Shown piece after piece: positions 43,039-54,890 of a stretch of DNA of 64,000 nucleotides (within the stretch, counting starts at the first letter, position 1; the number at the start of each line of letters is the position of its first letter). Location: contig CM055820.1 in the NCBI GenBank assembly GCA_029582265.1, forward strand, positions 18,434,485 to 18,498,484, read 5' to 3'. The notes under the pieces were generated by a model. It was not told the origin of the DNA and made no database searches. It saw only the letters and a list, made by a program, of their open reading frames with translations. This DNA comes from Zoroaster sp. YZ-2022 (Eukaryota > Echinodermata > Asteroidea > Forcipulatida > Zoroasteridae). The position numbers and the translations under genes were made by a program.

Positions 43039-44612
43039 ATGGCCAACCAAGCAGAACCATTACAAAAGGGGCAGTCAAGCGGGACAGCTAACACCAACAA
43101 AGACCCTATTGTTCCTGGTGGTAGCATTCCTGAGCCCGTCTCCAGGAACAATGGGGTTGTCTTCTACGCACAGGACAACGTTTCTGTGCGTACTTACATT
43201 GACCATTTCTCAAAATCAATTTCTCCCGCACATATAACCGACGCATCACGAATTAGAAATGGCCGCATTGCGCTCTACATGTCCTCGAGAAAGGCAGCCT
43301 TCGACGTCGTAGAAAATGGCTTGGAATACGACGGCTCCTTTCTCGAGGTCATGCCGCTTGTCCGCCCCACCACTCGCATGACTTTATCAAATGTTTTCCC
43401 AGAAATACCAAACACTGTGTTAATTAACAATCTCTCAACATTTTGTAAGGTGGTGTCACAAATTCGCTCCGTTCCCCTGGGATTTCAACAAAAACAATTA
43501 GCTCATATCCGGTCCTTCAGGAGACAGGTTAGCGTGTTATTGGACAAGAACATCGCACCGCCGGCTTACATCAGTTTTACACATGCCGGCGAAAACTACC
43601 GGGTTTTCATTTCAATGGAATCCACCCGGTGTTTCCAGTGTGGTGGATCCAAACCTGTCCCCACTAATTTGACTGCCCCGTCTGATACCGATGACGCTTC
43701 CTCGGGGAGCGACCCCCTTGGTAGTGGTGTTGCCCCGGTCGAGCTACCGGCGACGGCGGATCCGGTGGCATCACCGACCTCGAACCCCGACCGCAACCCC
43801 TTGTGGTCCTCGCTCGAGGCGTCTCCTCGCGGAGACGTAACCCCCTCTCACCGCCCATCAACCTCTAATCATATCTGGGGTACGCCCCCTCGTCCCGCCC
43901 GCACCTTCTCTGATGCAGTACAAAAAAGGAAATTAACACCTCCCCCAACACCTCTGACCCTCTCCAACACCCTTCCCCCCAAGGAAACTCAAGCGAGTCA
44001 TAAAACCTATGTCGGTTGACCCTCCCTCCCCCACCCAAACGCCTTCCAATCCCAATCCCAACCCCAAACCCTCCCACCCCAAGCCCACCGACCCCAATTC
44101 AAACGCACCGACCCCAAACCCACTACTCCTGCCCGAACCCCCGCCTCCCCTGCCCGTATCCCCGCCCGAATCCCCGCCACCCCTACCCGAAACCCCGCCA
44201 CCCCCCACCTCCATCCTTGACACCCCCACAACCAAAACACCCACCCCATCCACTCCCTTAAAGTCTACTCCTACACCTTCCAAACTTACGACCTCCACCC
44301 CCAACACATATATCCTCTGCACCCTCCACATCGTTATCCCAGACTACTGACCAGGACACTGACACAGACATGTGGGAAGACTCTCAGGGCGACGACCTCG
44401 CCCTCGAGGGTCTTCCCGCTCCACAAGGCACTCTCTCCCTGCGCGAACTGCAGCGTTTCCTGTCTGCTGTAAAGACCAAAAAGAAACCCGCCATAATAGC
44501 AAAAACGTTCACGTCCAATATCCCTAGCCTTCTCAAACAACTACGAACCACCCCCAACCTCACTAAAAGATTGCAGCAGAGACTCACGCAATTAAATAAC
44601 TTCTTTATTTAA
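43039..44612 (+). pseudogene. LINE ORF1 (RNA-binding protein), frameshifted
   Basis: The ATG at 43,039 sits in CCACCATGG, an ideal animal start. The first frame (to 44,019) holds NGVVFYAQDNVSVRTYIDHF and EVMPLVRPTTRMTLSNVFPE and the beginning of a zinc knuckle (STRCFQCGG) whose second half is missing. A long low-complexity Pro/Ser/Thr region (44,009-44,340) follows in other frames. The final block (44,370-44,612) has GTLSLRELQRFLSAVKTKKK and TPNLTKRLQQRLTQLNNFF. It is an ORF1 of the Tx1/L1 type that would coat the element RNA. At least two frame changes. Confidence 0.7.
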
Positions 44613-44621
44613 ACTTTCTCA

Positions 44622-47565
44622 ATGGATACTTTTGCTTTCCTTTCCTTTCTTGCGATGACACTGTCTCCTCTCCCTAAACACTGGAGGTTGCAGTTCTGCC
44701 CTAAAAAATGCCTCCATCCACACTTATATTTCCGATTTGCACAATAGCCCCGATATAATTTCTCTTCAAGAAACTTATCATTTAACCGAAAATAGTCCAC
44801 TTTGGAACATATGGCCCCAAGCCCCAATACTGGATCCGGAATCACTAACCTTATAAAAAACAAAACGATTGATATTCTACTTTCTGAAATTATATCCGAT
44901 GGTCACATCCTGTATACAAAAATTTCCACAATAACACTTTTTTTCACCTGTAAAATTTTTTAATCCCCCAAGATGATAAACTTGCCCTAAAATCAATACT
45001 TTCTGTTCGCGATCATTGCGATCAGCGTAACAGTGACGGTGTCATCGTCATCGGAGGCGACTTCAACTGTACGGATAACCCCCTTCTAGATCGTCTGCGT
45101 GCGCCGATCGAGCGTAGAAACAAAATTTCCATGGCCCTCAAAGATGCAGTGAACGCACTGTCCTTGCGTGATGTCTGGCGCGGACTCGACCCCACTGAAC
45201 AAAAATTTACTTGGCATCGAAACAATCCGTCTTCTGAGTCTGGCTCATCTAAAGCTAGACTCGATCGTTTTTACTCTCACTCGGACTTTCTTCCTTCTAT
45301 CACACACTGTAAAATTACACCCTGTTCCCTCTCCGATCATTCTGCCGTTTCTCTCTATCAAACTCCCCTCCGCTCAACAGAAAGGCAGCGCCTACTGGCA
45401 CTTCAATAATACACTCCTTTCTGACAAAAATTACTTAGAAATTATACGTTCCTTCTGGTCTAATTGGCAAACCCAAACAAACTATTTTCCTTCTCTTAAT
45501 TCGTGGTGGGATTTTGGTAAATCCCACATCAAATCCATTTCACAAATTTATAGCCGCAAAATTGCGCAAGAAAAACGCGAAACTCTTCACAAATTGAACT
45601 TAATTATAGACGATTTACAGTCCGCGCCAGACCTCACGCCTCAAGCTAGAGAGGTCCTCAAAGAGCAAAGAAATGAACTAAACTTCGGGCTGAGGGCGCT
45701 CTCGTCAGATCGCGTTTTCAACACCTCAATGAAGTAGACACGTGCTCTTCTTATTTCTTCAATCTCGAAAAATCGCACTCTATTTCTAAATCCTTTTCGC
45801 ATATACGTCTCGAATCCGCCAAATTACAGAAAACCCCACCGAAATTAAAACACACATACAAAACTTTTATAAAAAACTTTATGCACGTGTCCCGACTGAC
45901 GAGAGCGCATTTAATGAAATCACTGAGGGCCTCGATAGACTTGAAACTCAAGAGGCGGAGGACCTCGATTGTCCTCTTTCAATTGAGGAACTAGATCTTG
46001 CCGTCGAGCAGCTTGGCAAAAACAAAAAACCCGGCCTAGACGGACTCACCTCCGAATTTTTCCAAGTTTTCTGGCCCATTCTAAAACATGACTATCTCGA
46101 TGTTTTAAATTCTTCTTTCATTTCCGGTTCTCTTCCTCGTTCTTTCTCCCGTGCTGTCATCACTCTTATCCCGAAAAAGGGAGACCTGTCCAATATTGCA
46201 AACTGGCGTCCGATCTCGCTTCTCAACTCCGACTACAAAATCTACGCCAAGCTGCTCGCCGGCAGGTTGAAACAGTGCGTTCACGGCATCATTAAACAAG
46301 ATCAAACTTACTGTGTTCCGGAAAGATCCATTTTTGATAACATTTCTCTCATTCGTGACATTATTTCCTACTCTAATTTCAATAACTCTCCCTTAGCCGT
46401 AGTCAACTTAGACCAAGAAAAAGCTTTCGACAACGTTGACCACGACTACCTTTTCGGAACAATGAGGGCCATGGGCTTTGGGGAGCGTTTTCTGCGCCAT
46501 ATTCTTCTACTACACAGCGGTTCCGAGAGCCTCATTAAAGTCTGTGGTTCCCTGACTGCTCCCTTCCCCTTCGAGAAGGGAATTCGTCAGGGATGCCCGC
46601 TCTCGGGACTGCTTTATTCTATCGCTATTGAACCTTTCCTCAATAATTTACGATCTAAATTAAATAAAAATAGCATTTTGCTCCCCGACACGGATACTTT
46701 CTGTTGCGTGTCGGCGTACGCGGACGATATAACGGTTTTTGTCGCCTCCGATGTGGGTTTCAGCGCGATCGAAAAGGCGTATAGCCTTTTCAGTCGCGCC
46801 TCTGCTGATCGTCTTAACTATAAAAAGTCACAGGGGTTATGGGTAGGATCGTGGGTCGGACGAAATGACAGGCCCCTCGGTTTCCAATGGAACAGCGAGG
46901 GGCTACCATTTCTTGGAGTTCACTTAGGAAATACATACACATATGAACAACAAAATTGGACTAAATGTAAAGAAAAACTCTAAAACTTTAAATTCTTGGA
47001 AAACTCTTTCTCTTGCTTTTTCCTTTAAAGGTCGCATACTTGTGGCCAATCAGCTAGCAGCATCCAACAAATTTCACTGTTTGACCACAATTGCACCTCC
47101 TCCCTCTGTACTAAGTGAACTCCAGGAAATGCTCATCGATTTCGTCTGGCCCACAAAAAAACACCACCTTAAAAAAGAAATTCTCATTCAAAAAACTGAC
47201 AGAGGGGGACTCGGCCTTGCCTGCCTCCAAGCACGCGTCTTCACTTTTCGTTTTACCCAAATCCAACGCTTCTTACAAAATTCCTCGCATCCTGCCTTCT
47301 TTTTTTTCAAACACTATCTCCATAATTATCAAAAGTTAAATCTTGACTATCATCTTTTCTTTACCAAACTAAACCCACATTTTGTTCTGCTCTCCCTGAA
47401 TATTATACTGAAATAATGCGTGCTTGGATGGCTACCGGAGCTCAACTTCAAATAACACACAACTGTCTTAGCCATGTGTTCAACCTCCTCATTAACAGTT
47501 CTATTCTTAGTCTTGCAGCTGACGATGAGGCGTTTGCTTGTAATAATTGTTTGTTACACAGCTAG
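44622..47565 (+). pseudogene. LINE ORF2: AP endonuclease plus reverse transcriptase, broken
   Basis: N-terminal endonuclease text in broken frames (ASIHTYISDLHNSPDIISLQ; IVIGGDFNCTDNPLLDRL; SSKARLDRFYSHSDFLPSI; CSLSDHSAVSLYQ). Reverse transcriptase from about 45,950: KNKKPGLDGLTSEFF, AVITLIPKKGDL, NWRPISLLNSDYKIYAKLLA, NLDQEKAFDNVDHDYLF, GIRQGCPLSGLLYSIAIEP and catalytic AYADDITVF. The thumb region follows (LGFQWNSEGLPFLGVHLGN) with a frame change near 46,980. The endonuclease has internal losses (about 44,850-44,960). It nicks the target and copies RNA into it; here it is inactive. Confidence 0.85.
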
Positions 47566-48663
47566 TAATAAGTGACACAAAGATACATGAACATGTGTAT
47601 TCCAAGATGGCGGTCATTGTTGGATCTTCGTCAATAGAGGGCTGCATACAATATTTGTGTTGTTACATCAATGCATCAATGCATGCATCTTTACATACAT
47701 GTATCATTACATCTCCCTGTTACGTATGGACTGGCTAAACAGCCAGTCACACACGGCAGAAGGAAAATGAACAATATAACGGCTAGTAATTCAAAAGAAC
47801 CATGGAACGAGAAGAACAAAACCAGCAATTATCACACAAAGAACCATGGATTAATATTCAAATAAACTTAACATCATAATTTATTTATAAACAAACTCTA
47901 CATTCAAAGAATACGTTATAACTACTAGAAACATCTTTACATAAATAAAGAGAACTTACATAAATGGCAAACGAAGTTATAACCGGTTATAAAGTAAAAG
48001 GTGCTCTGCCGGCTGAACACGGGTGACGGCTGGGCTATGTCTAACGGTGACCAACAACGATATTGACAACATCAACAGCAGGGTAGCAGGGACGACGACA
48101 TCCCTCAGCCAAGCGATAGAACTAAAAAACACTACCCGGCCGCACCCATGATCCAGTCCACAGAGAACTCAGCACTGGGTTTACGTACCCATTTATACAG
48201 GGTTGATTTGGTTAAATGAGCAAACATAATACTGTACAGCTTGTCCACAACATACTAAAGAACACACAAACATAAAGAAACATATGGGGAATACAATCAC
48301 CAGGATCATTAAAATTCCAAAGCTCTGGGCCAGGAGGAAATAAAATTGTTAAAATCCTCGACTGTAACAATCCTCCCTGTAAAGAAAAGTTTTGAACTAG
48401 AAAAACGTCGTCCTTAATTATTTGTGTGTGTGTGAACAAGTTGTATTTGCCCATTCTACAACTTATATTTTAATAATACCAACATTCATAATTAAATAAG
48501 CGTAAGGTTACACTTCTTTAAAAAGCGTGTTACACTTCTTTAAATACTTATTGGATGATCTGTTTCCAATTTGTTAAATCTCAAATTGTACAATAAACAT
48601 TAATAACTATACAATCAATAATTCCATGGTTGTTTGAGGCTATTAGTGTTTCCATTTTCAAAA
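47566..48663. other. No gene seen
   Basis: Mixed sequence after the LINE. GGACTGGCTAAACAGCCAGTC at 47,727-47,747 is a short palindrome. Confidence 0.4.
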
Positions 48664-49163
48664 NNNNNNNNNNNNNNNNNNNNNNNNNNNNNNNNNNNNN
48701 NNNNNNNNNNNNNNNNNNNNNNNNNNNNNNNNNNNNNNNNNNNNNNNNNNNNNNNNNNNNNNNNNNNNNNNNNNNNNNNNNNNNNNNNNNNNNNNNNNNN
48801 NNNNNNNNNNNNNNNNNNNNNNNNNNNNNNNNNNNNNNNNNNNNNNNNNNNNNNNNNNNNNNNNNNNNNNNNNNNNNNNNNNNNNNNNNNNNNNNNNNNN
48901 NNNNNNNNNNNNNNNNNNNNNNNNNNNNNNNNNNNNNNNNNNNNNNNNNNNNNNNNNNNNNNNNNNNNNNNNNNNNNNNNNNNNNNNNNNNNNNNNNNNN
49001 NNNNNNNNNNNNNNNNNNNNNNNNNNNNNNNNNNNNNNNNNNNNNNNNNNNNNNNNNNNNNNNNNNNNNNNNNNNNNNNNNNNNNNNNNNNNNNNNNNNN
49101 NNNNNNNNNNNNNNNNNNNNNNNNNNNNNNNNNNNNNNNNNNNNNNNNNNNNNNNNNNNNNNN
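48664..49163. other. Assembly gap, 500 N
   Basis: Exactly 500 unknown bases. The sequence right after it (49,164-49,199) looks like the 3' half of a tRNA-like unit (GGTTCGAATCCCAACAGCGC), so the gap probably lies in a repeat. Confidence 1.
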
Positions 49164-49283
49164 TTGCGGAGACACTGGTTCGAATCCCAACAGCGCCACA
49201 TTTTCTTTTTTCATTTTATATTGTTGCTCAATCACGACTTATTTAAGTCGTATTGAATTCAACTTCAAATACCAACAGGATAA

Positions 49284-49376
49284 ATGGCGCAAGCCGTTAG
49301 TCCACTGGGCTGTCAATTGCGGCAGTTCCAGGCTGGTACGTCCGGGTTCGAATCCTGCTCCTGACACATAGAGACA
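49284..49376 (+). repeat. tRNA-derived SINE head
   Basis: GGCGCAAGCCGTTAGTCCAC at the start and box B GGGTTCGAATCCTGC near the end, with a long middle part, as in class II (Leu/Ser-type) tRNAs. The following 49,377-49,600 is probably the SINE body; GACATGGC and GCCATGTC in it can pair. Confidence 0.5.
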
Positions 49377-49615
49377 TGGCAGCTGCTGGCTGCGGCAATG
49401 GCTTGGGGACCGCCATGTCTCTCCCCTAAAGGTTAGAGCGTGGAGGAAATGTACGGGCGGGGGAGAAAAGGAGGGACCGGGAGGGTAGTGACCTCCCAGA
49501 AGGGTGCTAAGGTGATCACCATGCCGGGGTGTCCCGGACTTTGAGTCATCCTAATACCTGGTCGACACTCTGACTAACTCTCCGCACTTTTTTACAATAA
49601 TTTTTATTTATTTTA

Positions 49616-50115
49616 TTCATAAAATATTGATTTTCTTAAAAAATTGGAAAGATAGCGACTCAAATTACGAAAAATGGGTTCTAGGCACTCTATTACGTCA
49701 CCCCAGGGAGTATCAATCATTTTGAAAAAAAAAATCATTTTTATGCCAAATTTGGAAAAAACGACATTGTCGTTTATTTCACCTCGAAAAAAAGTTGTCT
49801 CCGATTTGGTTCCAAATTACACAGAATGAACCTCTGTGTCTGCAGAATACAGCCACCGAGTTACAGCCTATTTGGACAAGTTTAAAATTTGACAATTTCA
49901 CCCATATTTTTTCATAAAATATTGATTTTCTTAAAAAGTTGGAAAGATAGGCGACTCAAATTACGAAAAATGGGTTCTAGGCACTCTATTACGTCACCCC
50001 AGGAAGTATCAATCATTTTGAAAAAATGTCATTTTTAGGCCAAATTTGGAAAAAACGACAAGGGGTAAGCATTGTCGTTTTTTTCACCTCGAAAAAAACT
50101 TGTCTCCGATTTGGT
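49616..50115. repeat. Tandem duplication, period about 295 bp
   Basis: TTCATAAAATATTGATTTTC begins each copy (49,616 and 49,911); both contain TTACGAAAAATGGGTTCTAG and TTCACCTCGAAAAAAA. Confidence 0.85.
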
Positions 50116-50127
50116 TCCTTTTTTTAT

Positions 50128-50215
50128 GTCCTCAGATTCCTAAAATGAAATTTCATTTTATTTTTATTTTTTGTACTTGTCCTCAGATTCCTAAAATGAA
50201 ATTTCATTTTTTTTA
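50128..50215. repeat. Two copies of a palindromic 30-mer
   Basis: TGTCCTCAGATTCCTAAAAT occurs twice about 50 bp apart, each time running into the perfect palindrome AAAATGAAATTTCATTTT. Confidence 0.8.
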
Positions 50216-50769
50216 GTAGCTGTCCTAGAACCCTCATCTGACATACTACTACAGTTGATAATGGGATAGTTACAATTAATGTCTGGAGCTAAATTGGAAT
50301 GAATGTTAAAAGAAATATCTCGATCTTCATTTATTTCTTCCATATCGTTTAGTTAGCAGTACTTTGATATACACAGTAAGTCTGGTCTCACACATGTACA
50401 TAAACAAAACAAAACATACAAACAGGTTATATAAGTGAACTGAATGATAGAGTATGGTCGTAAGAAATTCATGGATACTAGCTGACTGTATAGGCCCATA
50501 GAGTTTACTTAAATGTGTTCGCATCCCCAAGTCGGAAGACCCTAAACGCACCGCTGTGAACCTTGTATGAAATAATGGCAGGTACTGACCAGGGGATGCG
50601 AAGTTCACCCGAGCATCCCCTCGTATCTTTGGTAAGTGATCTTCGCGCAGCTGCTGCCGTGCTTTCCTTACGTTGCTGTTCACATCATCAGACAAGTAGA
50701 TATTTGAACTTTTGTACGGGTTGTTTCGGAGAGATTTGGAAGCTTGTTTCAAGAGGTATTGACTGTTAG
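50216..50769. other. No gene seen
   Basis: Upstream flank of the Ig gene cluster. The 176-codon minus-strand frame across 50,327-50,857 overlaps the SINE-like repeat and has no recognised domain. Confidence 0.35.
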
Positions 50770-51075
50770 CAGTAGAATGTGGCTTCGAATCCCGGCCGTG
50801 ACCCTTGAGCAAGACACTTAACCATAATTGCTTATAGGGGCAGAGGCAGTTTAACAACTGACTTGTTCTGGACTAGTTACCCGTCCCAGTCCTTTTCGCA
50901 CCGTGAAGAGGCTGGTTATTAACTTGTCTTGTTTCGGTGCAAGGGGCTGGTTTCTTCAGCCTGGAGTCGTTGTAACAACTCAATGACTTAGTATCCCCGA
51001 CCTTGGAGTGGCCATTGGCCTTGTGTGAGGCGATTTGCATAAAAAACTGCCGCCCTCAATTCAAGAGGTCATTGT
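50770..51075 (-). repeat. SINE-like dispersed repeat
   Basis: CGAATCCCGGCCGTGACCC then CTTGAGCAAGACACTTAACC, also present (inverted) in every unit of the 9-18 kb array. The last part (AACTCAATGACTTAGTA, CCTTGGAGTGGCCATTGGCC) recurs at 5,160-5,225. Confidence 0.6.
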
Positions 51076-51285
51076 GCACGGAGCAGATAAGCCGCCATCA
51101 GAGTCATGTTGTTTGATGTCCATGCATTGAGAGGAAACAACTGTGCAATAAAAATAAATCTCTGGTTTTATTAAATGTACGTTTCATTAACCATAGAGGA
51201 AGTGAGTTTATTGCAACTTGCGATTCCCTGTACCAGCATATCGCAAAGCTTTCTTAATAGTGTAAACTTTTCATCGGATTCCAAT

Positions 51286-51343
51286 ATGGCAGCAAACACG
51301 TTTATTCTGTCTACAATCTCTTGTCTCAGTGTCATATGTATTG
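51286..51343 (+). CDS. Ig-family gene copy 1, exon 1 (signal peptide)
   Basis: Starts with MAANTFILSTISCLSVICI in the context CAATATGG and ends at a consensus donor G|GTGAGT in phase 1. Together with the first residues of exon 2 (VHSQ|EVIV) it makes a typical secretory signal with a likely cleavage site. The same exon, two residues changed, lies at 59,541-59,598. Confidence 0.75.
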
Positions 51344-52203
51344 GTGAGTATCAACGTTGCCTTTACTTGTACATCTGCAGCTCTTAAAGGGACAATATCT
51401 TCACGATCAGAGCATACTTTGAACGGGGCATGGAATCGGTGTCCTTTATATTTAAGATGAACACCGTGACGGAAAATCATTGGCTCATGTGTTTGTTTGT
51501 TTATTTATTTATTTATTCTTTAACCTGGGTAACTCATTCAGTGGATAATACAAGTAATCCTCATGTTCTTCCATGAGGCCCAGGGATCAATAAATACCAG
51601 AGACACCGGGGTAAACCCATACTCTTGCACGATAATTGTCATTATGGGTTCTTTAACGTGCACTGATGTTTTATAGTACACGGGGACCTACGCCCATCCG
51701 AAGGACTTCTGTGTGCAGCAGTAACGGTGATATGACCTTATCATGTGGGGTATTATTTTCAGTCACCGATTTAATCTAAAACTAGCACTCTGATTCTATG
51801 CACTGGATGATATTGTCCATTGAAAGGAAAGTACACTATCGGTAATGTTGCCAAAAAGCTTTTTTTAGTAATCTATTTTTTGTTGCCAACATGTACACGA
51901 AACCAGACCAAAATTTCTATACACAATCTATCGTGGCTACAACAGGCCTTACAAATCGGGCAAGCGTTCATACCCCTATGTGAAAAAAATTAAAGAAAAA
52001 ACGGCGACGCGCGGGTCTGAGGCGACGCACGCGGACACCAGAAACCGGAGAACCTTTTTTGCCTTTATACCGATGTTGTATCTTTCCGTTCCTTTTCACG
52101 GAGGTGTACTGGGGTTTTAAAATGGATCAGCAAATGAAAAATACAACAATTATAAAAGTTACAATATGGAACATTTAATGTCATGTCAACGTGGTCTTAT
52201 CAG

Positions 52204-52491
52204 TTCATTCACAGGAGGTGATTGTAGCAAGGACAAGTCCGTTTGTGGTAGAAGGACAGATAACCTCGTTCATATGTAATTCTACCGCCAGTATCAAAGC
52301 TACTGGTGATCTGGTTGTGTACTGGTTTCTTGATGAAACATTGAAGCATCGGGATGCACTCGGAGTACCAAGTCGTCTTAATATGATACTGACTAGAAAT
52401 CAAAATGGCTCTGTGCTAAAGTGTGCAATTTTGGACGTATCTCAAGACACTTCCCCGTACAAAAACGGTACATTGACGCTGGATGTTATGT
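52204..52491 (+). CDS. Ig-family gene copy 1, exon 2 (first immunoglobulin domain)
   Basis: The acceptor TATCAG and donor T|GTAAGT are both in phase 1, the usual phase for Ig-domain exons. The domain has the first cysteine in QITSFICNSTASIKA, the core tryptophan in LVVYWFLDETL and the second cysteine in GSVLKCAILDVSQD, with N-linked glycosylation sites NSTA and NGTL. 96 codons, normal for one V/I-type domain. The protein is probably a secreted or cell-surface adhesion or recognition protein; the ligand is unknown. I preferred the TATCAG acceptor over the nearer CACAG because only it keeps the frame with exon 1. Confidence 0.8.
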
Positions 52492-52674
52492 GTAAGTTGA
52501 GTTTTCTTATGAATTTTCGATTCGTGCTTATCAGACATGTCCAAACGTTTTTGTTAAGGTTTTTCGTAAATTCTCTAATAAGTTAGAACCAATGCAACTT
52601 TACAATTCATCAGAGAATTTACCGCAAAATCTTTACAAAAAATGTATAATTACTTATGCGATAACTTGCCTTTA

Positions 52675-52936
52675 CCTTTAAATTTACCTTAACCTTTTCC
52701 TTTTACTAAGGCTTTAAATTTACCTTTACCTTTAAATTTAAATTTAAATTTACCTTTACCTTTAAATTTACCTTTTTTACCTTTACCTTTACCTTTAAAT
52801 TTACCTTTACCTTTAAATTTACCTTTACCTTTACCTTTAAATTTACCTTTACCTTTAAATTTACCTTTAAATTTACCTTTACCTTTAAATTTATATTTAA
52901 ATTTACCTTTACATTTACCTTTAAATTTACCTCCCT
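52675..52936. repeat. Minisatellite TTTACC / AAATTTACC in intron 2 of copy 1
   Basis: About 260 bp built from ACCTTTACCTTTAAATTT in variable order. The paralogous intron at 60,866-60,952 has only about 85 bp of it. The minus-strand Lys/Val/Leu frame across it is an artefact. Confidence 0.9.
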
Positions 52937-53465
52937 AGATGTCACATAGCCACTATGGGTGGGTCCCTATCAAACGTATTCTGTGATTAAACAATAGTTT
53001 AATCCTCAACCATCAAACTCAATACCAGCAAAATATCAAAATCAAATTTCAATTCTCGTTTGTCAAATAAGTTACTTAAAATTATCAAATGGTGGAATAC
53101 ACAACATTTCAACCCCGCCAAAGTGTTATTGAGAAGTGTTTTGTTTATTTAACTGGACCTAACAAGTGAGGGAAGATCCTATGGACCACTCCTATGGGCA
53201 ACAAGTGGGGTGTATATACCCACCATAATTGGCTTATGACTGTATTTATACTGAGGGCCTCCATGGAAAGCAGTGCTGTGCACTGATCGGAGTTTACCCT
53301 CATTAAAGATGACGTAAATAAATTTAAAAAAAATAAAAATGACCATGTCATTGATATTTAAAAAAAACATAAATCATAAAAAATTTCAAGTAAAATAAAG
53401 AATCATTTCAATGTTTGTGTATTTTTCTTTCTTTCTATATTTCTACTTTTAAAATTATATTTCAG

Positions 53466-53825
53466 ATCCACCCGAAAAAGTGAGACTGGATGTAAATTCC
53501 AACTCAATTTGTGCCCATTCCACCGACTCTATCGCAAATGTTACTGTAGGTATGTATTACCGATTCAAATGTATCACCTCTGGATCTTATCCAGCGATTC
53601 ATATGACGTGGTTTATCACTACACAAGACAATATGGAGCAGAGCATTTCGACGAGGAATTCAAGGAAACTGGAGACGGATTCAGGCTCTTGGGAAACCTC
53701 AAGTTACATCCAAGTGGAAATACTTGATAATTTGAGCAGCGTCACATGTAGAATTTTGTTTCCTGGTAACGACACTTATAAAGACATAGAGATGAAACTC
53801 CGGGTACATGCAACGAAGGAAGAAG
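53466..53825 (+). CDS. Ig-family gene copy 1, exon 3 (second immunoglobulin domain)
   Basis: Pyrimidine-rich acceptor ATATTTCAG and donor G|GTATGT, again in phase 1. Starts YPPEKVRLDVNSNSI (first codon split). First cysteine in YYRFKCITSGSYPAIH, tryptophan in MTWFITTQDN, second cysteine in LSSVTCRILFPGND; glycosylation sites NVTV, NLSS and NDTY. 120 codons, a long C2/I-type domain. Two near-identical paralogous exons lie at 61,430-61,789 and from 63,751. No membrane exon was found with confidence downstream, so the C-terminus is open. Confidence 0.85.
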
Positions 53826-54340
53826 GTATGTATAGATTGACACATGACGTTACTTGTGTACAAATAAGAGCGCCCTCTGGGAAAATAATAAAGAACACAT
53901 TTCAGCACATTAGATAGATCTTTTCATTTAGACATGTACGGTACATAAAGGATGATGAATTTACTTTGATGTAGGACATTGGGTCGTATGGATAAAAACT
54001 AGTAAATGCTAGGAAGTTTAAGCAAACAGTAAAAGCATTTACTTTGGAGTAAAAGAATTAAGGAAAAGCAAATGCTTGAATTCGTATGAATAAAAATTAG
54101 GTTTTACTGTTCAGCATTTGCTAATTGAAATCATAGTAAATGCTTCACACTTGTGGTTGAATGCATAGCCGAATAGTTTATAACAATAGGGACTCCATTG
54201 CGTGTACGAACAGAGCAAAAAAAAGGGGGGCTATAACTTGTATATTCGGCCTATAATTTGGCCTGGAATTAAATGTAATTTTGTATACTGGAATTATTTG
54301 TTACTATTTGACTGAAGAGATTTACCATTCTTTCAGGTGC

Positions 54341-54626
54341 CATACGTGTTGGCTTAGGTAACGCCTCTACACCAGATTTGCCCTGTCCATCCACATCCAA
54401 GACTCTTATGACGTCTCCGCCTCATAGTCATATGACAGAGAAGGAAACTGATGTGATTCCTTCAACGCCCGTGAAAAAGAGAAAAACATCATCTCTTCCA
54501 GAAACAGAGGAAACTGAGGGACTCTCGACAGCTGAGCTACAGAGACTGGTTTTATTGGAGCAGCTGAAACTGATACGAATGCAGCAACAGCAGATAGGCC
54601 TATCGGATTCAGACAGTGATGATTGA
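54341..54626 (+). pseudogene. Harbinger accessory (Myb/SANT-type) protein, C-terminal part
   Basis: The open frame ends with TAELQRLVLLEQLKLIRMQQ and DSDSDD, after a Ser/Pro-rich linker (PVKKRKTSSLPE). A helix ELQRLVLLEQLKLIRMQ at the C-terminus is typical for the DNA-binding partner protein of animal Harbinger elements. An acceptor-like TTCTTTCAG at 54,332-54,340 suggests it is a last exon. The Myb-like N-terminus is missing. Confidence 0.55.
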
Positions 54627-54663
54627 ACATTTCTTGTAATATATTTCGAAGAAAACCTGTCAC

Positions 54664-54815
54664 TTATTATACTGAACAGCAAAAGAAACGCAAGTCCGAG
54701 GACGAAACGCAAGTCCGTTTGTCTTCTGTTTGAAAACTTGACAAGACCTCGGACTTGCATTTCTTTTGCTGTCCTCGGACTTGCGTTTCTTTTCCTGTTC
54801 AGTATATTTTTTTAA
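54664..54815. repeat. Rearranged fragment of the 5,753-7,085 inverted-repeat element
   Basis: Contains ACTGAACAGCAAAAGAAACG followed by the inverted GGACTTGCGTTTCTTTTCCT and the TTTGTCTTCTGTTTGAAAAC stretch of those arms, folded back on themselves within 150 bp. Confidence 0.75.
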
Positions 54816-54890
54816 AAGAAGAGATATTCTGAGAGAATTTATTGTATACATTCTTTATTTTAATCGCCAACGTATTGATTTTAATAAATG

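Larger units (their letters stand above)
42850..47565 (+). mobile_element. L1-Tx1-type non-LTR retrotransposon (LINE), degraded
   Basis: ORF1 and ORF2 in tandem. ORF2 has an AP-endonuclease part (GGDFNCT, LDRFYSHSD, SDHSAV) and a reverse transcriptase (YADDI) with L1/Tx1-style motifs. The 5' end is not fixed; 42,850 is a guess from the composition change. The 3' end is cut or undefined, with no poly-A tail after 47,565. Confidence 0.85.

Noticed and set aside
43865..44331. Gly/Val-rich minus-strand and Pro-rich plus-strand frames around 44 kb
   Set aside because: Shadows of the low-complexity C-rich linker in LINE ORF1.
47718..48369. Possible solo LTR starting TGTTACG and ending TGTAACA
   Set aside because: The ends look LTR-like, but there is no identical target duplication, no primer-binding site and no second copy in the window.
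52706..52945. Lys/Val/Leu-repeat protein on the minus strand
   Set aside because: A translation of the TTTACC minisatellite.
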